From Shewanella hanedai (GTDB lineage: Bacteria > Pseudomonadota > Gammaproteobacteria > Enterobacterales > Shewanellaceae), in NCBI RefSeq assembly GCF_007197645.1, contig NZ_VKGK01000017.1:1-64000 (forward strand): a stretch of DNA of 64,000 nt, read 5' to 3'. Positions 56,407 to 64,000 of this stretch are shown one piece after another. The translations under genes and the position numbers were made by a program. Under the pieces are notes generated by a model. The model saw only the letters and a program-made list of their open reading frames with translations. It searched no databases and was not told the DNA's origin. Every line of letters begins with the position of its first letter. Positions within the stretch are counted from its first letter, which is position 1.

Positions 56407-56810
56407 ATGAAATACTTAACTAAATCGATAACTTTAGCCATAAGCTGTGTGATGGCTTTTTCTGTACAGGCGCTCAGTCCAGAATCTCAGTCTGTTGCGG
56501 ATTATGCAGTTAAAACCTACGAGCAGGCGATGGTAGATTCCTTGACCAAATTAGTCAGTTTTAAGACGGTAGCAACAGAGGGGATGACACCGGATAATGA
56601 TCCTGAATTTATCGGTTTTAAGGCAGAGCTTAAACAATTGGCTCTAGAGCTGGATTTAAACTATTTCCTAATGCTTTGAGTTTTGGGCCGACAATGCCAG
56701 ACAAAGAGTACACGGGACATACTGAAAATGAGTTTATGACACAGGAGCAGTTTATGCTGAATTTGAAGATGTATACTGCCGCATTTATCGAACTCGCGGT
56801 GGAGAAGTAA
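56407..56810 (+). pseudogene. M20-family dipeptidase remnant with internal deletion
   Basis: The first 80 codons give a signal peptide (ISCVMAFSVQALSPES) and the start of an exported M20 dipeptidase (QAMVDSLTKLVSFKTVATEG). At about 56655 the frame shifts into the C-terminal end of the same family (FPNALSFGPTMPDKEYTGHT, then FMTQEQFMLNLKMYTAAFIE), ending at TAA 56808-56810. About 400 central residues, including every zinc ligand, are missing, as family members are roughly 550 residues. The stop codon abuts an inverted-repeat element. Divergent from dcp. Confidence 0.8.
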
Positions 56811-57075
56811 TACCAATCAGTATAAGAAGTTGATCTACTCAGAGTGTTTTTTGGCAAACTAATTCAAGGCGAATGAAAGACATAATGGTTGTTCCCTTAT
56901 GAGTTCATTCAACACAGAAGTAGGCAGCCAAAAACACTCCTTACAGGCGAGTTTTAGCGGTTCTGATCCTGTGTTAACGAGCTTAACCGTAGAATAACTA
57001 TGCTCTTCACTCGTTGCCTTGCCTCAGAACCGCTAAACTCTCGCTGAGCGATCAAATCTTTATACTGATTGGTAT
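56810..57075. repeat. MITE-like inverted-repeat element, ATACCAA type, intact copy
   Basis: About 266 bp with near-perfect ends: ATACCAATCAGTATA at the left and TATACTGATTGGTAT at the right, flanked by TA, which suggests a TA target. Inner sequence includes AATTCAAGGCG (shared with the copy in osmC) and the common core AATGGTTGTTCCCTT at 56884-56898. GCGAGTTTTAGCGGTTCTGA pairs with TCAGAACCGCTAAACTCTCG, so the whole unit folds back on itself. Non-coding. Confidence 0.85.
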
Positions 57076-57114
57076 AATACCTAATTGAGTTATAAAAGTT
57101 ATGTCAGAAAATAG

Positions 57115-57150
57115 AAAACGCCAGAGCTTATGACTGCACTGGCGTTTTTT
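57115..57150 (-). terminator. Terminator downstream of ggt
   Basis: AAAACGCCAG/CTGGCGTTTT, a 10-bp stem with a 14-nt loop and T-rich flanks on both strands, 32 bp past the ggt stop. Confidence 0.8.
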
Positions 57151-57181
57151 GATGAAGTTAACTGATCTGATTACGAGATAG

Positions 57182-58927
57182 TTAGTAACCTAAGGTTTCA
57201 CTGCCTGCGCGTCTTGGATCGGATGCACCAAATATCCCTTGCTCTGTTACCATAATTGATTGGGTTGAGCCCATGGCATTATTGACCTTAACCTCATGTC
57301 CCTTAGCTCTTAACAGATCGATGGTGTCGCGATTTAAACTATGTTCTACGCGTAAGATGTCGGGTAACCACTGATGGTGAATACGTGGTGCAGCCGTCGC
57401 TTCGGCGATATTAAGATCGTGATCAATCACATTCATGATGATCTGCATAGTGGTGTTGATAATACGCGAACCACCCGGGCTGCCAGTGACGATAAAAGGT
57501 TTACCGTCCTTCATCACTATGGTTGGGCTCATCGAGCTAAGAGGGCGCTTGTTACCTTCAACGGCATTAGCATCACCACCCACTAAACCATAACCATTAG
57601 GCGTTCCCGGCTTGGCAGAGAAATCATCCATTTCGTTATTGAGCAGTATGCCAGTTCCTTTTGCAACCAAACCCGAACCATAACTGAAGTTAAGGGTGTA
57701 AGTATTGGATACGGCATTGCCCCATTTATCGACAACCGAATAATGGGTTGTCTGGTTACTTTCATAAGGCGCTAGGTTACCAGGCTTAACCTCACTGCTG
57801 GGGGTCGCTTTATTGATGGCTATCTGACTGGCGAGCTTTTTAGCATAATCTTTGTTTATCAGTGCTTGTACTGGCACAGTATGAAAGTCTGGGTCGCCTA
57901 AGTATTCACTGCGGTCAGCATAGGCGCGTCGCATGGATTCAGTCATTAAATGTAAGGTCGCAGCGGTGTTATGGCCAAGCTTGTCGATAGGGAAATGCTC
58001 AAGCATATTGAGCATCTCTATGATATGCACGCCCCCAGATGACGGTGGTGGCATAGACACAACTTGATAGCCTCGATAATCTCCCTGAACAGGTTGGCGT
58101 TCAACAACTTTATAATTTTTTAGATCCTCTAACGTCATGATCCCGCCAGCTTCTTGAATGGCTGTTATTATTTTTTCAGCTGTTTCGCCTTCATAAAACC
58201 CTTTACTGCCTTGTTGTGCAATAAGGGATAGAGAATGGGCGAGTTCAGGCTGTTTAAGTCGATCGTTGACTTGGTAATCACTGCCATCTTTTTTATAGAA
58301 AATCTCGGCTGAGCTTGGCCATTGTGCAATACGACGTTTTAACCCAGTCAGTGAGGTTGAGAGATCTGGCGTAACATCAATGCCATTTTTAGCCATTTTT
58401 ATCGCCGCTTGAGTGACTTGCTTCATGGTCATGGTGCCATATTTATCAAGTGCTAACTCCATGCCCATTACTGTGCCAGGAACACCCACCGCTAGACCAT
58501 GCTCTCGGCTAAGAGCGGCAACAGGATCACCTTGTTCATTGAGGAAAATATCTTTGTGGGCTTTTGATGGAGCCATTTCGCGATAATCGATCGCTATGGT
58601 TTTGTTTTGATCTGCAATATGAACCATCATAAAGCCGCCACCGCCAATATTACCGGCTCTAGGGAGGGTTACGGCCAGACTAAAACCGACCGCAACCGCG
58701 GCATCTACTGCATTACCACCTTGTTTTAATATTTCAACGCCAGCTTGTGTGGCTAAGGCTTCTTGACTGGATACCATGCCATGTTTAGCCCATATTGGTT
58801 GCGCCGTCGCCTTGTGACTATATATGGATGTTTCTGCAGCTTGGACTGGTGTAACGAGTATTGTGGAGAGGCTGATGATAGGTACTGCTATCGACATAGC
58901 AACAAATAAGGTCTTGAACGTGCGCAT
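57182..58927 (-). CDS. ggt: Gamma-glutamyltranspeptidase, periplasmic
   Basis: 581 residues, like E. coli Ggt (580). Cleaves glutathione and other gamma-glutamyl compounds in the periplasm. Sec signal peptide with cleavage after VQA (about residue 30). The self-processing site is NQTTHYSVVDKWGNAVSNTY, with the catalytic Thr after a Thr. SMPPPSSGGVHIIEMLNML and PLSSMSPTIVMKDGKPF are conserved, and TGSPGGSRIINTTMQIIMNV forms the oxyanion region. Expressed from its own promoter, with the strong terminator downstream. Confidence 0.95.
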   Translation of the reverse strand: MRTFKTLFVAMSIAVPIISLSTILVTPVQAAETSIYSHKATAQPIWAKHGMVSSQEALATQAGVEILKQGGNAVDAAVAVGFSLAVTLPRAGNIGGGGFMMVHIADQNKTIAIDYREMAPSKAHKDIFLNEQGDPVAALSREHGLAVGVPGTVMGMELALDKYGTMTMKQVTQAAIKMAKNGIDVTPDLSTSLTGLKRRIAQWPSSAEIFYKKDGSDYQVNDRLKQPELAHSLSLIAQQGSKGFYEGETAEKIITAIQEAGGIMTLEDLKNYKVVERQPVQGDYRGYQVVSMPPPSSGGVHIIEMLNMLEHFPIDKLGHNTAATLHLMTESMRRAYADRSEYLGDPDFHTVPVQALINKDYAKKLASQIAINKATPSSEVKPGNLAPYESNQTTHYSVVDKWGNAVSNTYTLNFSYGSGLVAKGTGILLNNEMDDFSAKPGTPNGYGLVGGDANAVEGNKRPLSSMSPTIVMKDGKPFIVTGSPGGSRIINTTMQIIMNVIDHDLNIAEATAAPRIHHQWLPDILRVEHSLNRDTIDLLRAKGHEVKVNNAMGSTQSIMVTEQGIFGASDPRRAGSETLGY

Positions 58928-59061
58928 AGTCTTCCTTGTTATTAGTTATAATTAATTATCAGTGCAATGTGACGTTAAAGAAAACAAATTGCAAGTGTTA
59001 GCGATGTTACGACTACTTTGAAGGAATAAAATACTAGCTAGCTCTGATAGGACTTACTAAT

Positions 59062-59328
59062 TATACCCAAGCTACCTCAAGATGCTCGTTTCAGAGCTTC
59101 CGTAGGATAACTGAACAAGGCAGTGATTGAGGATAATGGTTATTCCCTTGTCGATATCACTAACGCAGTGCAGGGATTCTACGGGAACTCCCGAAGGGCA
59201 TGGCGAGAAGCAACATTTTTCTGTGTTATGAAATATTGAATTAGAATAACTAGTCCTACTATTTCATGCCTTGAACTCTGTCACTTCTCGACATGCTGAA
59301 TCCTGCATCTTGAAGTTGTTTGGGTATA
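59062..59328. repeat. MITE-like inverted-repeat element, TATACCCAA type, copy 2
   Basis: 267 bp, the close sister of 5972-6236, with the same ends and most of the same interior. The core AATGGTTATTCCCTT is at 59135-59149. It lies between the promoter side of ggt and the start region of the next plus-strand gene, ending 47 bp before that gene's ATG, so it may contribute promoter or leader sequence. Confidence 0.85.
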
Positions 59329-59375
59329 TACTCATTTAAATTATTGTTTTTTATCCTTAGCGAGCCTAAACATTC

Positions 59376-60572
59376 ATGTCAGAGATCCGCATTGAGTTTA
59401 ATCCCGAAATCACATCAATCCCTGCGGATGAGTGGAATGCGTTAATGGCAGATAAGTCTGGTAAATCAGCGGGAGTTAATCCCTTTACACGGCATGAATA
59501 TCTAGCTGCATTGGAGTCGAGCGCTTGTGTTTGCACTAAAACAGGTTGGACGCCTATGCACCTCATTGCTTATCAAGGTGATCGGCGGGTTGCGGTCATG
59601 CCGCTTTATGCTAAGACTCACTCCTATGGTGAATACATCTTTGATTGGGCATGGGCAGAGGCATACGAACGTAACCAAATAGACTATTACCCTAAGTTGG
59701 TTAGTGCCGTTCCCTTTACTCCTGTAACCGGTTCACGTGTCGGGATGTGTGAAGAGTTAAAGGAAGGTGAGGCCGCGCAAGTGTGGTCTGCGATAACCAG
59801 CAGTTTATTGGAGTTGATGCAACTTGGTGGATATTCAAGCTGGCATGTTCTGTTTCTTCCTCCTGATGAGTGTGAGCAATTTTCGAATAGAGGTTCACTG
59901 GATCGGTTAGGCACTCAGTTTCATTGGCAAAATCATGGATATAACAGTTTCGATGATTTCTTGGCAAGGATGAATTCCCGCAAGCGTAAAGATATTCGTA
60001 AAGAGCGAAGCCGGGTTGCTCAACTTGGGCTTAATATTCGCTTTATTGATGCCAGTGAAGTAACAGAAACTCAATGGCAGGCTTTTAGTCACTGTTACCA
60101 AATGACCTATGCTAAACGTTCTGGTCATCATGGTTATCTAAACTTGGCGTTTTTTAAGGCGTTAGCGGTAAGCATGCCTGAGCAGATTAAGCTGTTGTTG
60201 GTGGAGACCAAAGATGAGGAGGGCCAAACGGCAAAAATTATCGCTTCAGCTCTCTATTTTTGTAGCGATACCCATCTTTATGGACGTTATTGGGGAGCAT
60301 TAGAGGCTGTGGAAGATTTGCATTTTGAAGCTTGTTACTATCAAGGCATCGAATATTGCATTCAACATGGTTTACAAACATTCGATGCCGGAGCTCAGGG
60401 AGAACATAAAGTTTCCCGTGGGTTTGAGCCGATAGATATCCACTCAAACCACGAGATTGCCCACCCTGGATTTCGTGATGCGATAGAGCATTTCACGCAT
60501 CAAGAAAAGGCTCAGGTAACTTGCTATATAAAAGAGATGACTAAAGGGTTACCTTTTAAATCTGGCGATTAA
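59376..60572 (+). CDS. FemAB/GNAT-superfamily protein (COG3146 type)
   Basis: 398 residues, a double-GNAT protein of the type annotated as DUF482 or peptidoglycan-biosynthesis-like acyltransferase. Segments are VAVMPLYAKTHSYGEYIFDW, NSRKRKDIRKERSRVAQLGL, HLYGRYWGALEAVEDLHFEA and FDAGAQGEHKVSRGFEP; the last two are diagnostic. The substrate is unknown; aminoacyl transfer is assumed for relatives. Ends tail-to-tail with the LysE gene, their stops sharing TTAA. Confidence 0.88.
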   Translation: MSEIRIEFNPEITSIPADEWNALMADKSGKSAGVNPFTRHEYLAALESSACVCTKTGWTPMHLIAYQGDRRVAVMPLYAKTHSYGEYIFDWAWAEAYERNQIDYYPKLVSAVPFTPVTGSRVGMCEELKEGEAAQVWSAITSSLLELMQLGGYSSWHVLFLPPDECEQFSNRGSLDRLGTQFHWQNHGYNSFDDFLARMNSRKRKDIRKERSRVAQLGLNIRFIDASEVTETQWQAFSHCYQMTYAKRSGHHGYLNLAFFKALAVSMPEQIKLLLVETKDEEGQTAKIIASALYFCSDTHLYGRYWGALEAVEDLHFEACYYQGIEYCIQHGLQTFDAGAQGEHKVSRGFEPIDIHSNHEIAHPGFRDAIEHFTHQEKAQVTCYIKEMTKGLPFKSGD

Positions 60573-61186
60573 CCGAGTGCTAGCCAGATACCTACGCCAA
60601 TCATTAAACTACCCGCGATACGGTTTAACCACTTGATGTTATCACCACGACTTAAAAAGAGTTTCAAGCTTTTTCCACCGGTAGCGTAGGCTATCATACT
60701 GATAAATTCGGTGAACAGTATTATGCTTAACAGGGCGATAAACTGAGGAGCTAACTCTCTATCAACATTGATAAAAGGAGGAAGTAGGGAGATCATAAAC
60801 GCCCAGCCCTTAGGGTTGGCAATGGCCGTAATAAAGCCTTGTGACACGAGAGCGCCATTACTGATCCTAGATGATTGCTCATCGAGCTTTGCCATTTTGC
60901 CTTTAGCGCGCCACATCTGCACACCGATATAGGCTAAATATATCCCACCAACCCACTTTAAGAGTTCAAATATTTGTGGGTAATTAAGCATGATGCTGGC
61001 GACGCCCATAACGGCGGCAACAGCAACAAGGGCGACTCCGACGAGCTCGCCGACCATCATCCATAAAGTTCGGCGCACTCCAATGCTCATCCCGAGTGTC
61101 ATGGCTAATGTCATGCACATTCCTGGTGTGATTGAAACGAAGAAGAAAGTAGGTAAAAAAACCGCAAGCAGTGCGAAATCCGGCAT
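60569..61186 (-). CDS. LysE/RhtB-family amino-acid exporter
   Basis: 205 residues with six membrane segments. FFFVSITPGMCMTLAMTLGM is the LysE/RhtB signature (TPGP-like, here TPGM), with IANPKGWAFMISLLPPF in the middle. Likely exports an amino acid or homoserine lactone; the substrate is unproven. ATG 61186 is chosen because the 33 codons upstream contain the hppD terminator. Stop codons overlap the preceding gene. Confidence 0.9.
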   Translation of the reverse strand: MPDFALLAVFLPTFFFVSITPGMCMTLAMTLGMSIGVRRTLWMMVGELVGVALVAVAAVMGVASIMLNYPQIFELLKWVGGIYLAYIGVQMWRAKGKMAKLDEQSSRISNGALVSQGFITAIANPKGWAFMISLLPPFINVDRELAPQFIALLSIILFTEFISMIAYATGGKSLKLFLSRGDNIKWLNRIAGSLMIGVGIWLALG

Positions 61187-61247
61187 GGTAAAGATTACAA
61201 TTAAGTGATTAAGGGAGGGGATTTTATACCTATATTTGGTCACTGAA

Positions 61248-61275
61248 AACAAAAACCAGCCACATGGGCTGGTTT
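61248..61275 (-). terminator. Terminator downstream of hppD
   Basis: AAACCAGCC/GGCTGGTTT, a perfect 9-bp stem with a 5-nt loop, followed on the minus strand by TTGTTTTC. It closes hppD about 63 bp past its stop and separates it from the LysE gene. Confidence 0.8.
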
Positions 61276-61337
61276 GATAACGCATTGATGCTAAATCTGT
61301 AAACCATTAGCTCAAATGATGACGAAAACTCAGTGTT

Positions 61338-62378
61338 TTATAGAACACCGCGGCGCTGTTGGTCACGTTCGATAGACTGGAATAGTGCGGTAAAGTTACC
61401 TTCACCAAATCCAAGGTTATTCTTGCGCTGTATAATCTCGATAAAGATTGGACCAAATAGATTCTTAGTAAAAATTTGCAGTAGATATCCATCTTCATCA
61501 CCATCGATCAAAATCTGATGATGCTTAATGCGATCTCGGTCTTCTGTGACTTGAGGTAACTTGTCGAAAATCGTTTCGTAGTACTCAGGGATAATATCTA
61601 AGGTTTGGATTGACGACCCTTCCATCGCATCGAGTGAAGCGACGATGTCACGGCTTCTGAAGGCTAAGTGCTGTACACCAGGACCATCATACTCACGTAG
61701 GTATTCATCAATCTGGTTCTTCTCGTTGCCTTTACCTTCGTTGATTGGAATACAGAAGCTTCCATCAGGTGAACGAAGCGCGTAAGAAACCAATGCCGTT
61801 TGAGAGCCTTTAATATCAAAGTAACGCACTTCGGTGAAACCAAAGATATCTTTGTAGAAATTAGACCAGAATTCCATCGTACCTTGGTAGACATTATTGG
61901 TGAGATGGTCGACTTCCATGAAGCCCTTTTCTTGGGTAATAATTGGATCTTCAAGGTCAACAAAATCATTTTGATAGATATTGTTTTCTTCACCAAATAT
62001 ATCGATGAAATAAATCAGGCTGTCACCAATACCGTAAATAGCAGGGTATGGATGATCTTTACTGGATTCTTGTGCTGGTTTTGCGCCACGAGCAACAGCA
62101 CCTTCGAAAGCAAACTTGGCATCTTCAACGCGCCAGCCCATTGAGCAGATAGCTGGACCGTGAGTCTTAGCAAACTCAGAAGAAAATCCACTACGTTCGC
62201 TATTCAGCAGGAAGTTAATATCATTCTGTTTATAGTAGGCAATCTCTTTTGTTTTACTTTTTTTCAGTTTAGAGAATCCGAAATCGATAAATACCTGATG
62301 CATGAAATCAAGTTCAGGTGTGGCAAATTCAGTAAATTCGATGCCCAGTAATCCCAGTGGATTTTGTTCGCTTGCCAT
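61338..62378 (-). CDS. hppD: 4-hydroxyphenylpyruvate dioxygenase
   Basis: 346 residues. Converts 4-hydroxyphenylpyruvate to homogentisate in tyrosine degradation, an Fe(II) enzyme. Iron ligands: His in MEVDHLTNNV, His in GPGVQHLAFRS, and Glu in GPIFIEIIQRKNNLGFGEGN. The last segment is the diagnostic C-terminal gate region. The start is ATG 62378 with GAGGA 7-8 bases upstream; the longer frame to 62417 has no ribosome site. No hmgA or fahA homologue is adjacent. The divergent LysR gene is a likely regulator. Confidence 0.95.
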   Translation of the reverse strand: MASEQNPLGLLGIEFTEFATPELDFMHQVFIDFGFSKLKKSKTKEIAYYKQNDINFLLNSERSGFSSEFAKTHGPAICSMGWRVEDAKFAFEGAVARGAKPAQESSKDHPYPAIYGIGDSLIYFIDIFGEENNIYQNDFVDLEDPIITQEKGFMEVDHLTNNVYQGTMEFWSNFYKDIFGFTEVRYFDIKGSQTALVSYALRSPDGSFCIPINEGKGNEKNQIDEYLREYDGPGVQHLAFRSRDIVASLDAMEGSSIQTLDIIPEYYETIFDKLPQVTEDRDRIKHHQILIDGDEDGYLLQIFTKNLFGPIFIEIIQRKNNLGFGEGNFTALFQSIERDQQRRGVL

Positions 62379-62436
62379 TTTCTTATCCTCATTCATGTAA
62401 TGAACACTCGCGGCCACTCTATCGATGGCTATTAAA

Positions 62437-62454
62437 TGAAACGTTAACGTTTCA
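62437..62454. promoter_or_regulatory. 18-bp perfect palindrome upstream of hppD
   Basis: TGAAACGTTAACGTTTCA, 59 bp upstream of the hppD ATG, an operator position. The halves resemble those of LacI-family sites, as in the Cra half-site TGAAACG, but are spread by TTAA, so the family is uncertain. A partial third half, TAAACGTT, follows at 62456-62463. Confidence 0.55.
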
Positions 62455-62535
62455 CTAAACGTTGCGGTGAACGGTGCTTCTTAATATTTAAAAAGCTAGG
62501 GTCTTCTCACTGTTTCACCCATATGATGTCTACTT

Positions 62536-62558
62536 GTTTATCGGTGTAGCTCATAAAC
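62536..62558. promoter_or_regulatory. Candidate LysR-type site between hppD and the LysR gene
   Basis: GTTTAT-N11-ATAAAC is an inverted repeat with exactly 11 bp between its arms, close to the T-N11-A spacing of LysR boxes. It lies 124-146 bp upstream of the LysR ATG and 158 bp or more from hppD, suitable for autoregulation with divergent control. AT-rich DNA makes chance possible. Confidence 0.4.
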
Positions 62559-62681
62559 AGAGTGTTCAGCGTGATCTATCTATCAATCTAGTAGGTGACA
62601 TCAACAAAGAAAAGAATAATAATTAGCCTGATTCAATCTAATTATTTGATGGTATATTTAGATTTACACCTTGGAGGTCAT

Positions 62682-63575
62682 ATGCGGATCGATGTTGATG
62701 CTTTTAAAGTGCTGGAAGTTTTAGTCCAAGAGGGGAGCTTTGCTAAGGCTGCAGAGCGTTTGCATAAGGCTCAGTCAGCAGTGAGCTACCAAGTCAAAAA
62801 ACTTGAGCAACACTTAGGTGTAAATCTTTTTTGTCGCGATCAGTACCGTGCTGAATTAACACCTGAGGGCAAAGTTATTCTTGCCGAGGGACAAAAGCTG
62901 TTGCAATACCTTGCCAATATTGAACATTTAGCCAGCAGGTTTAGTGATGGCTGGGAGCCAAAGCTTGAACTGATTGTCGATGGTTCGTTGCCGATGGAAC
63001 CCATAATGAAAGCATTAAAGCGTATGGCATCGGAAAACATCCCGACAAAAATTCAGTTAAATGTTGAGTTTCTTGGTGGTGTACAGGCTCGATTTGAGCG
63101 AGATCATGCTGACTTGATGTTAGTGAAAGACTATAGAACAGGCCCTAACTATCGCCCACAATCACTCCCAGATATCACCAGTATTCTCGTTGTTTGTGCA
63201 ACACATCCTTTAGCGTTAGAAAAAAATATCTCCTTGTATGACTTACAAAGACATGTGGAGTTAACAATCGAAGATTCATCACCAGACATTAACTATTACG
63301 ATGAATTGCAGTTTGGTGGCGACAAGGTGTTCTATCTTTCTGACTTTGCGATGAAGAAAAATGCGCTGGAGATGGGGCTTGGTTTCGGCTGGATGCCTGA
63401 CTTCCTTATTCATAAGGAGCTTGAGAGCGGTGAGATGGTCGAAGTTGATTTTAATGGCGGCAGTCAATACAGCTTTAGCCCTAAATTGGTTTCGACTATG
63501 CAGAGGCCATTAGGCAGGGCGGGGCTGCTATTTACTGAGTTCATTCTCGATGAGTTTGCTAAAGCAGATTTATGA
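62682..63575 (+). CDS. LysR-family regulator, divergent from hppD
   Basis: 297 residues: helix-turn-helix 1-60 (FKVLEVLVQEGSFAKAAERL, HKAQSAVSYQVKKLEQHLGV) followed by a ligand-binding domain. ATG 62682 has a strong ribosome site, GGAGG, 6 bases upstream; the ORF extends 29 codons further without such support. Divergent from hppD, the standard arrangement for a LysR activator of that gene, although the ligand is not known. Confidence 0.9.
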   Translation: MRIDVDAFKVLEVLVQEGSFAKAAERLHKAQSAVSYQVKKLEQHLGVNLFCRDQYRAELTPEGKVILAEGQKLLQYLANIEHLASRFSDGWEPKLELIVDGSLPMEPIMKALKRMASENIPTKIQLNVEFLGGVQARFERDHADLMLVKDYRTGPNYRPQSLPDITSILVVCATHPLALEKNISLYDLQRHVELTIEDSSPDINYYDELQFGGDKVFYLSDFAMKKNALEMGLGFGWMPDFLIHKELESGEMVEVDFNGGSQYSFSPKLVSTMQRPLGRAGLLFTEFILDEFAKADL

Positions 63576-64000
63576 TTTCGTCGTTTTCGACAATTTAAAT
63601 GACTTGTTGAGCATGCAGTCCTTTATTGCGTTGCAAAATGAAACACTCACTTGTTTCATTTACATTTAACCATGGTTCGAGCGATTGTTTTTGCGTGACA
63701 TATTTTGCTAGTAAGACTGCTGCGTTAATAAATAACTATCTTCAGTGTTTAGCTAAGTGGTTGTAATATAATACCAATGTGGTGGAAAAACCTTAATTGA
63801 CACTTCATACCGTTAAGCTTGGGTTCAGTTACTCTCCCTTAGGATGAGAGCACTATTGAATTGGATATGTTGGTACAGCATATGCAGTTCTATTGAAGTA
63901 AGTTGTTATTAGGGGAAGAATCTTCATTTACACGAGCACATTTTTCCCGCTTGTAGGAGGTGTCAGATGGAACCATTATTGCAAAGACATACATCCGATT
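63576..64000. other. Right-end region without a recognisable gene
   Basis: 425 bp with no supported open frame. A perfect 10-bp stem, AAATGAAACA/TGTTTCATTT (63636-63661), may end the LysR transcript. TATAATACCAATG at about 63767-63779 resembles the left end of the ATACCAA-type elements, but the expected interior and right end are not visible before the window stops. Confidence 0.45.

Noticed and set aside
63767..64000. Possible sixth inverted-repeat element at the right edge
   Set aside because: Only the left end (ATACCAATG) resembles the family, and neither the core nor a right end is visible, so there is not enough to call it.
1..64000. CRISPR arrays, tRNA and rRNA genes, complete prophage
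   Set aside because: No regularly spaced direct repeats, no tRNA-like cloverleaf or CCA end, no rRNA stretches and no phage structural genes were recognised.

Overview
The window looks like chromosomal DNA of a marine Shewanella or a close relative in the Gammaproteobacteria. The evidence is the protein content (fused NuoCD, YcaO/FocA/PflBA, a DUF3360 transporter, DUF938, HPPD), the moderately AT-rich composition and the abundant short inverted-repeat elements. No rRNA, tRNA, CRISPR array or complete prophage was seen.

Layout. 1-203 is the right end of an IS4-type insertion sequence, followed by a lipoprotein gene. 1.0-24.2 kb is a fermentation block for pyruvate, acetate and formate: pta and ackA, yfbV, pflB and pflA, a DUF3360 transporter, a formate channel fused to CBS domains (focA-CBS), two LysR regulators, small membrane proteins, a spermidine-synthase-like protein, an AI-2E/PerM permease, ycaO, yhdT-panF and yfcC. 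In E. coli these genes lie in two separate neighbourhoods (yfbV-ackA-pta-yfcC near nuo, and ycaO-focA-pflB-pflA); here they are joined. 24.3-26.5 kb holds a TDT-family transporter and a methyltransferase. 26.6-41.5 kb is a complete 13-gene complex I operon, nuoA to nuoN, on the minus strand with many 4-nt overlaps. 41.7-48.6 kb holds a CBS protein, a TetR regulator, cysK, an RDD protein, a two-receiver GGDEF protein, a DUF938 methyltransferase and a GNAT. 48.7-51.2 kb is a decayed accessory patch: an OsmC gene interrupted by a small transposable element, then an XRE regulator, a tiny protein and a membrane protein. 51.5-63.6 kb holds mostly metabolic and envelope genes: cpdB, a Dcp-type peptidase, an internally deleted M20 dipeptidase, ggt, a FemAB/GNAT-like protein, a LysE exporter and hppD with a divergent LysR gene.

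How the genes fit together. PflB, activated by PflA, splits pyruvate into acetyl-CoA and formate. Pta and AckA turn acetyl-CoA into acetate and ATP, and FocA exports formate. Two identical 17-bp GntR/PdhR-like palindromes lie about 200 bp upstream of pflB and of the DUF3360 gene. A second dyad, of the ATC-N9-GAT type, is shared by the promoter regions of focA-CBS and the YeiE-like LysR gene. Both suggest that pyruvate state and a LysR effector co-regulate the block.

Mobile and decayed sequence. Five non-coding inverted-repeat elements (about 210-267 bp) carry two kinds of ends but share an internal core close to AATGGTTRTTCCCTT. One lies inside the osmC pseudogene, one abuts the dipeptidase remnant and one sits between pflB and pflA. 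All identifications are by reading motifs; no database search was run.
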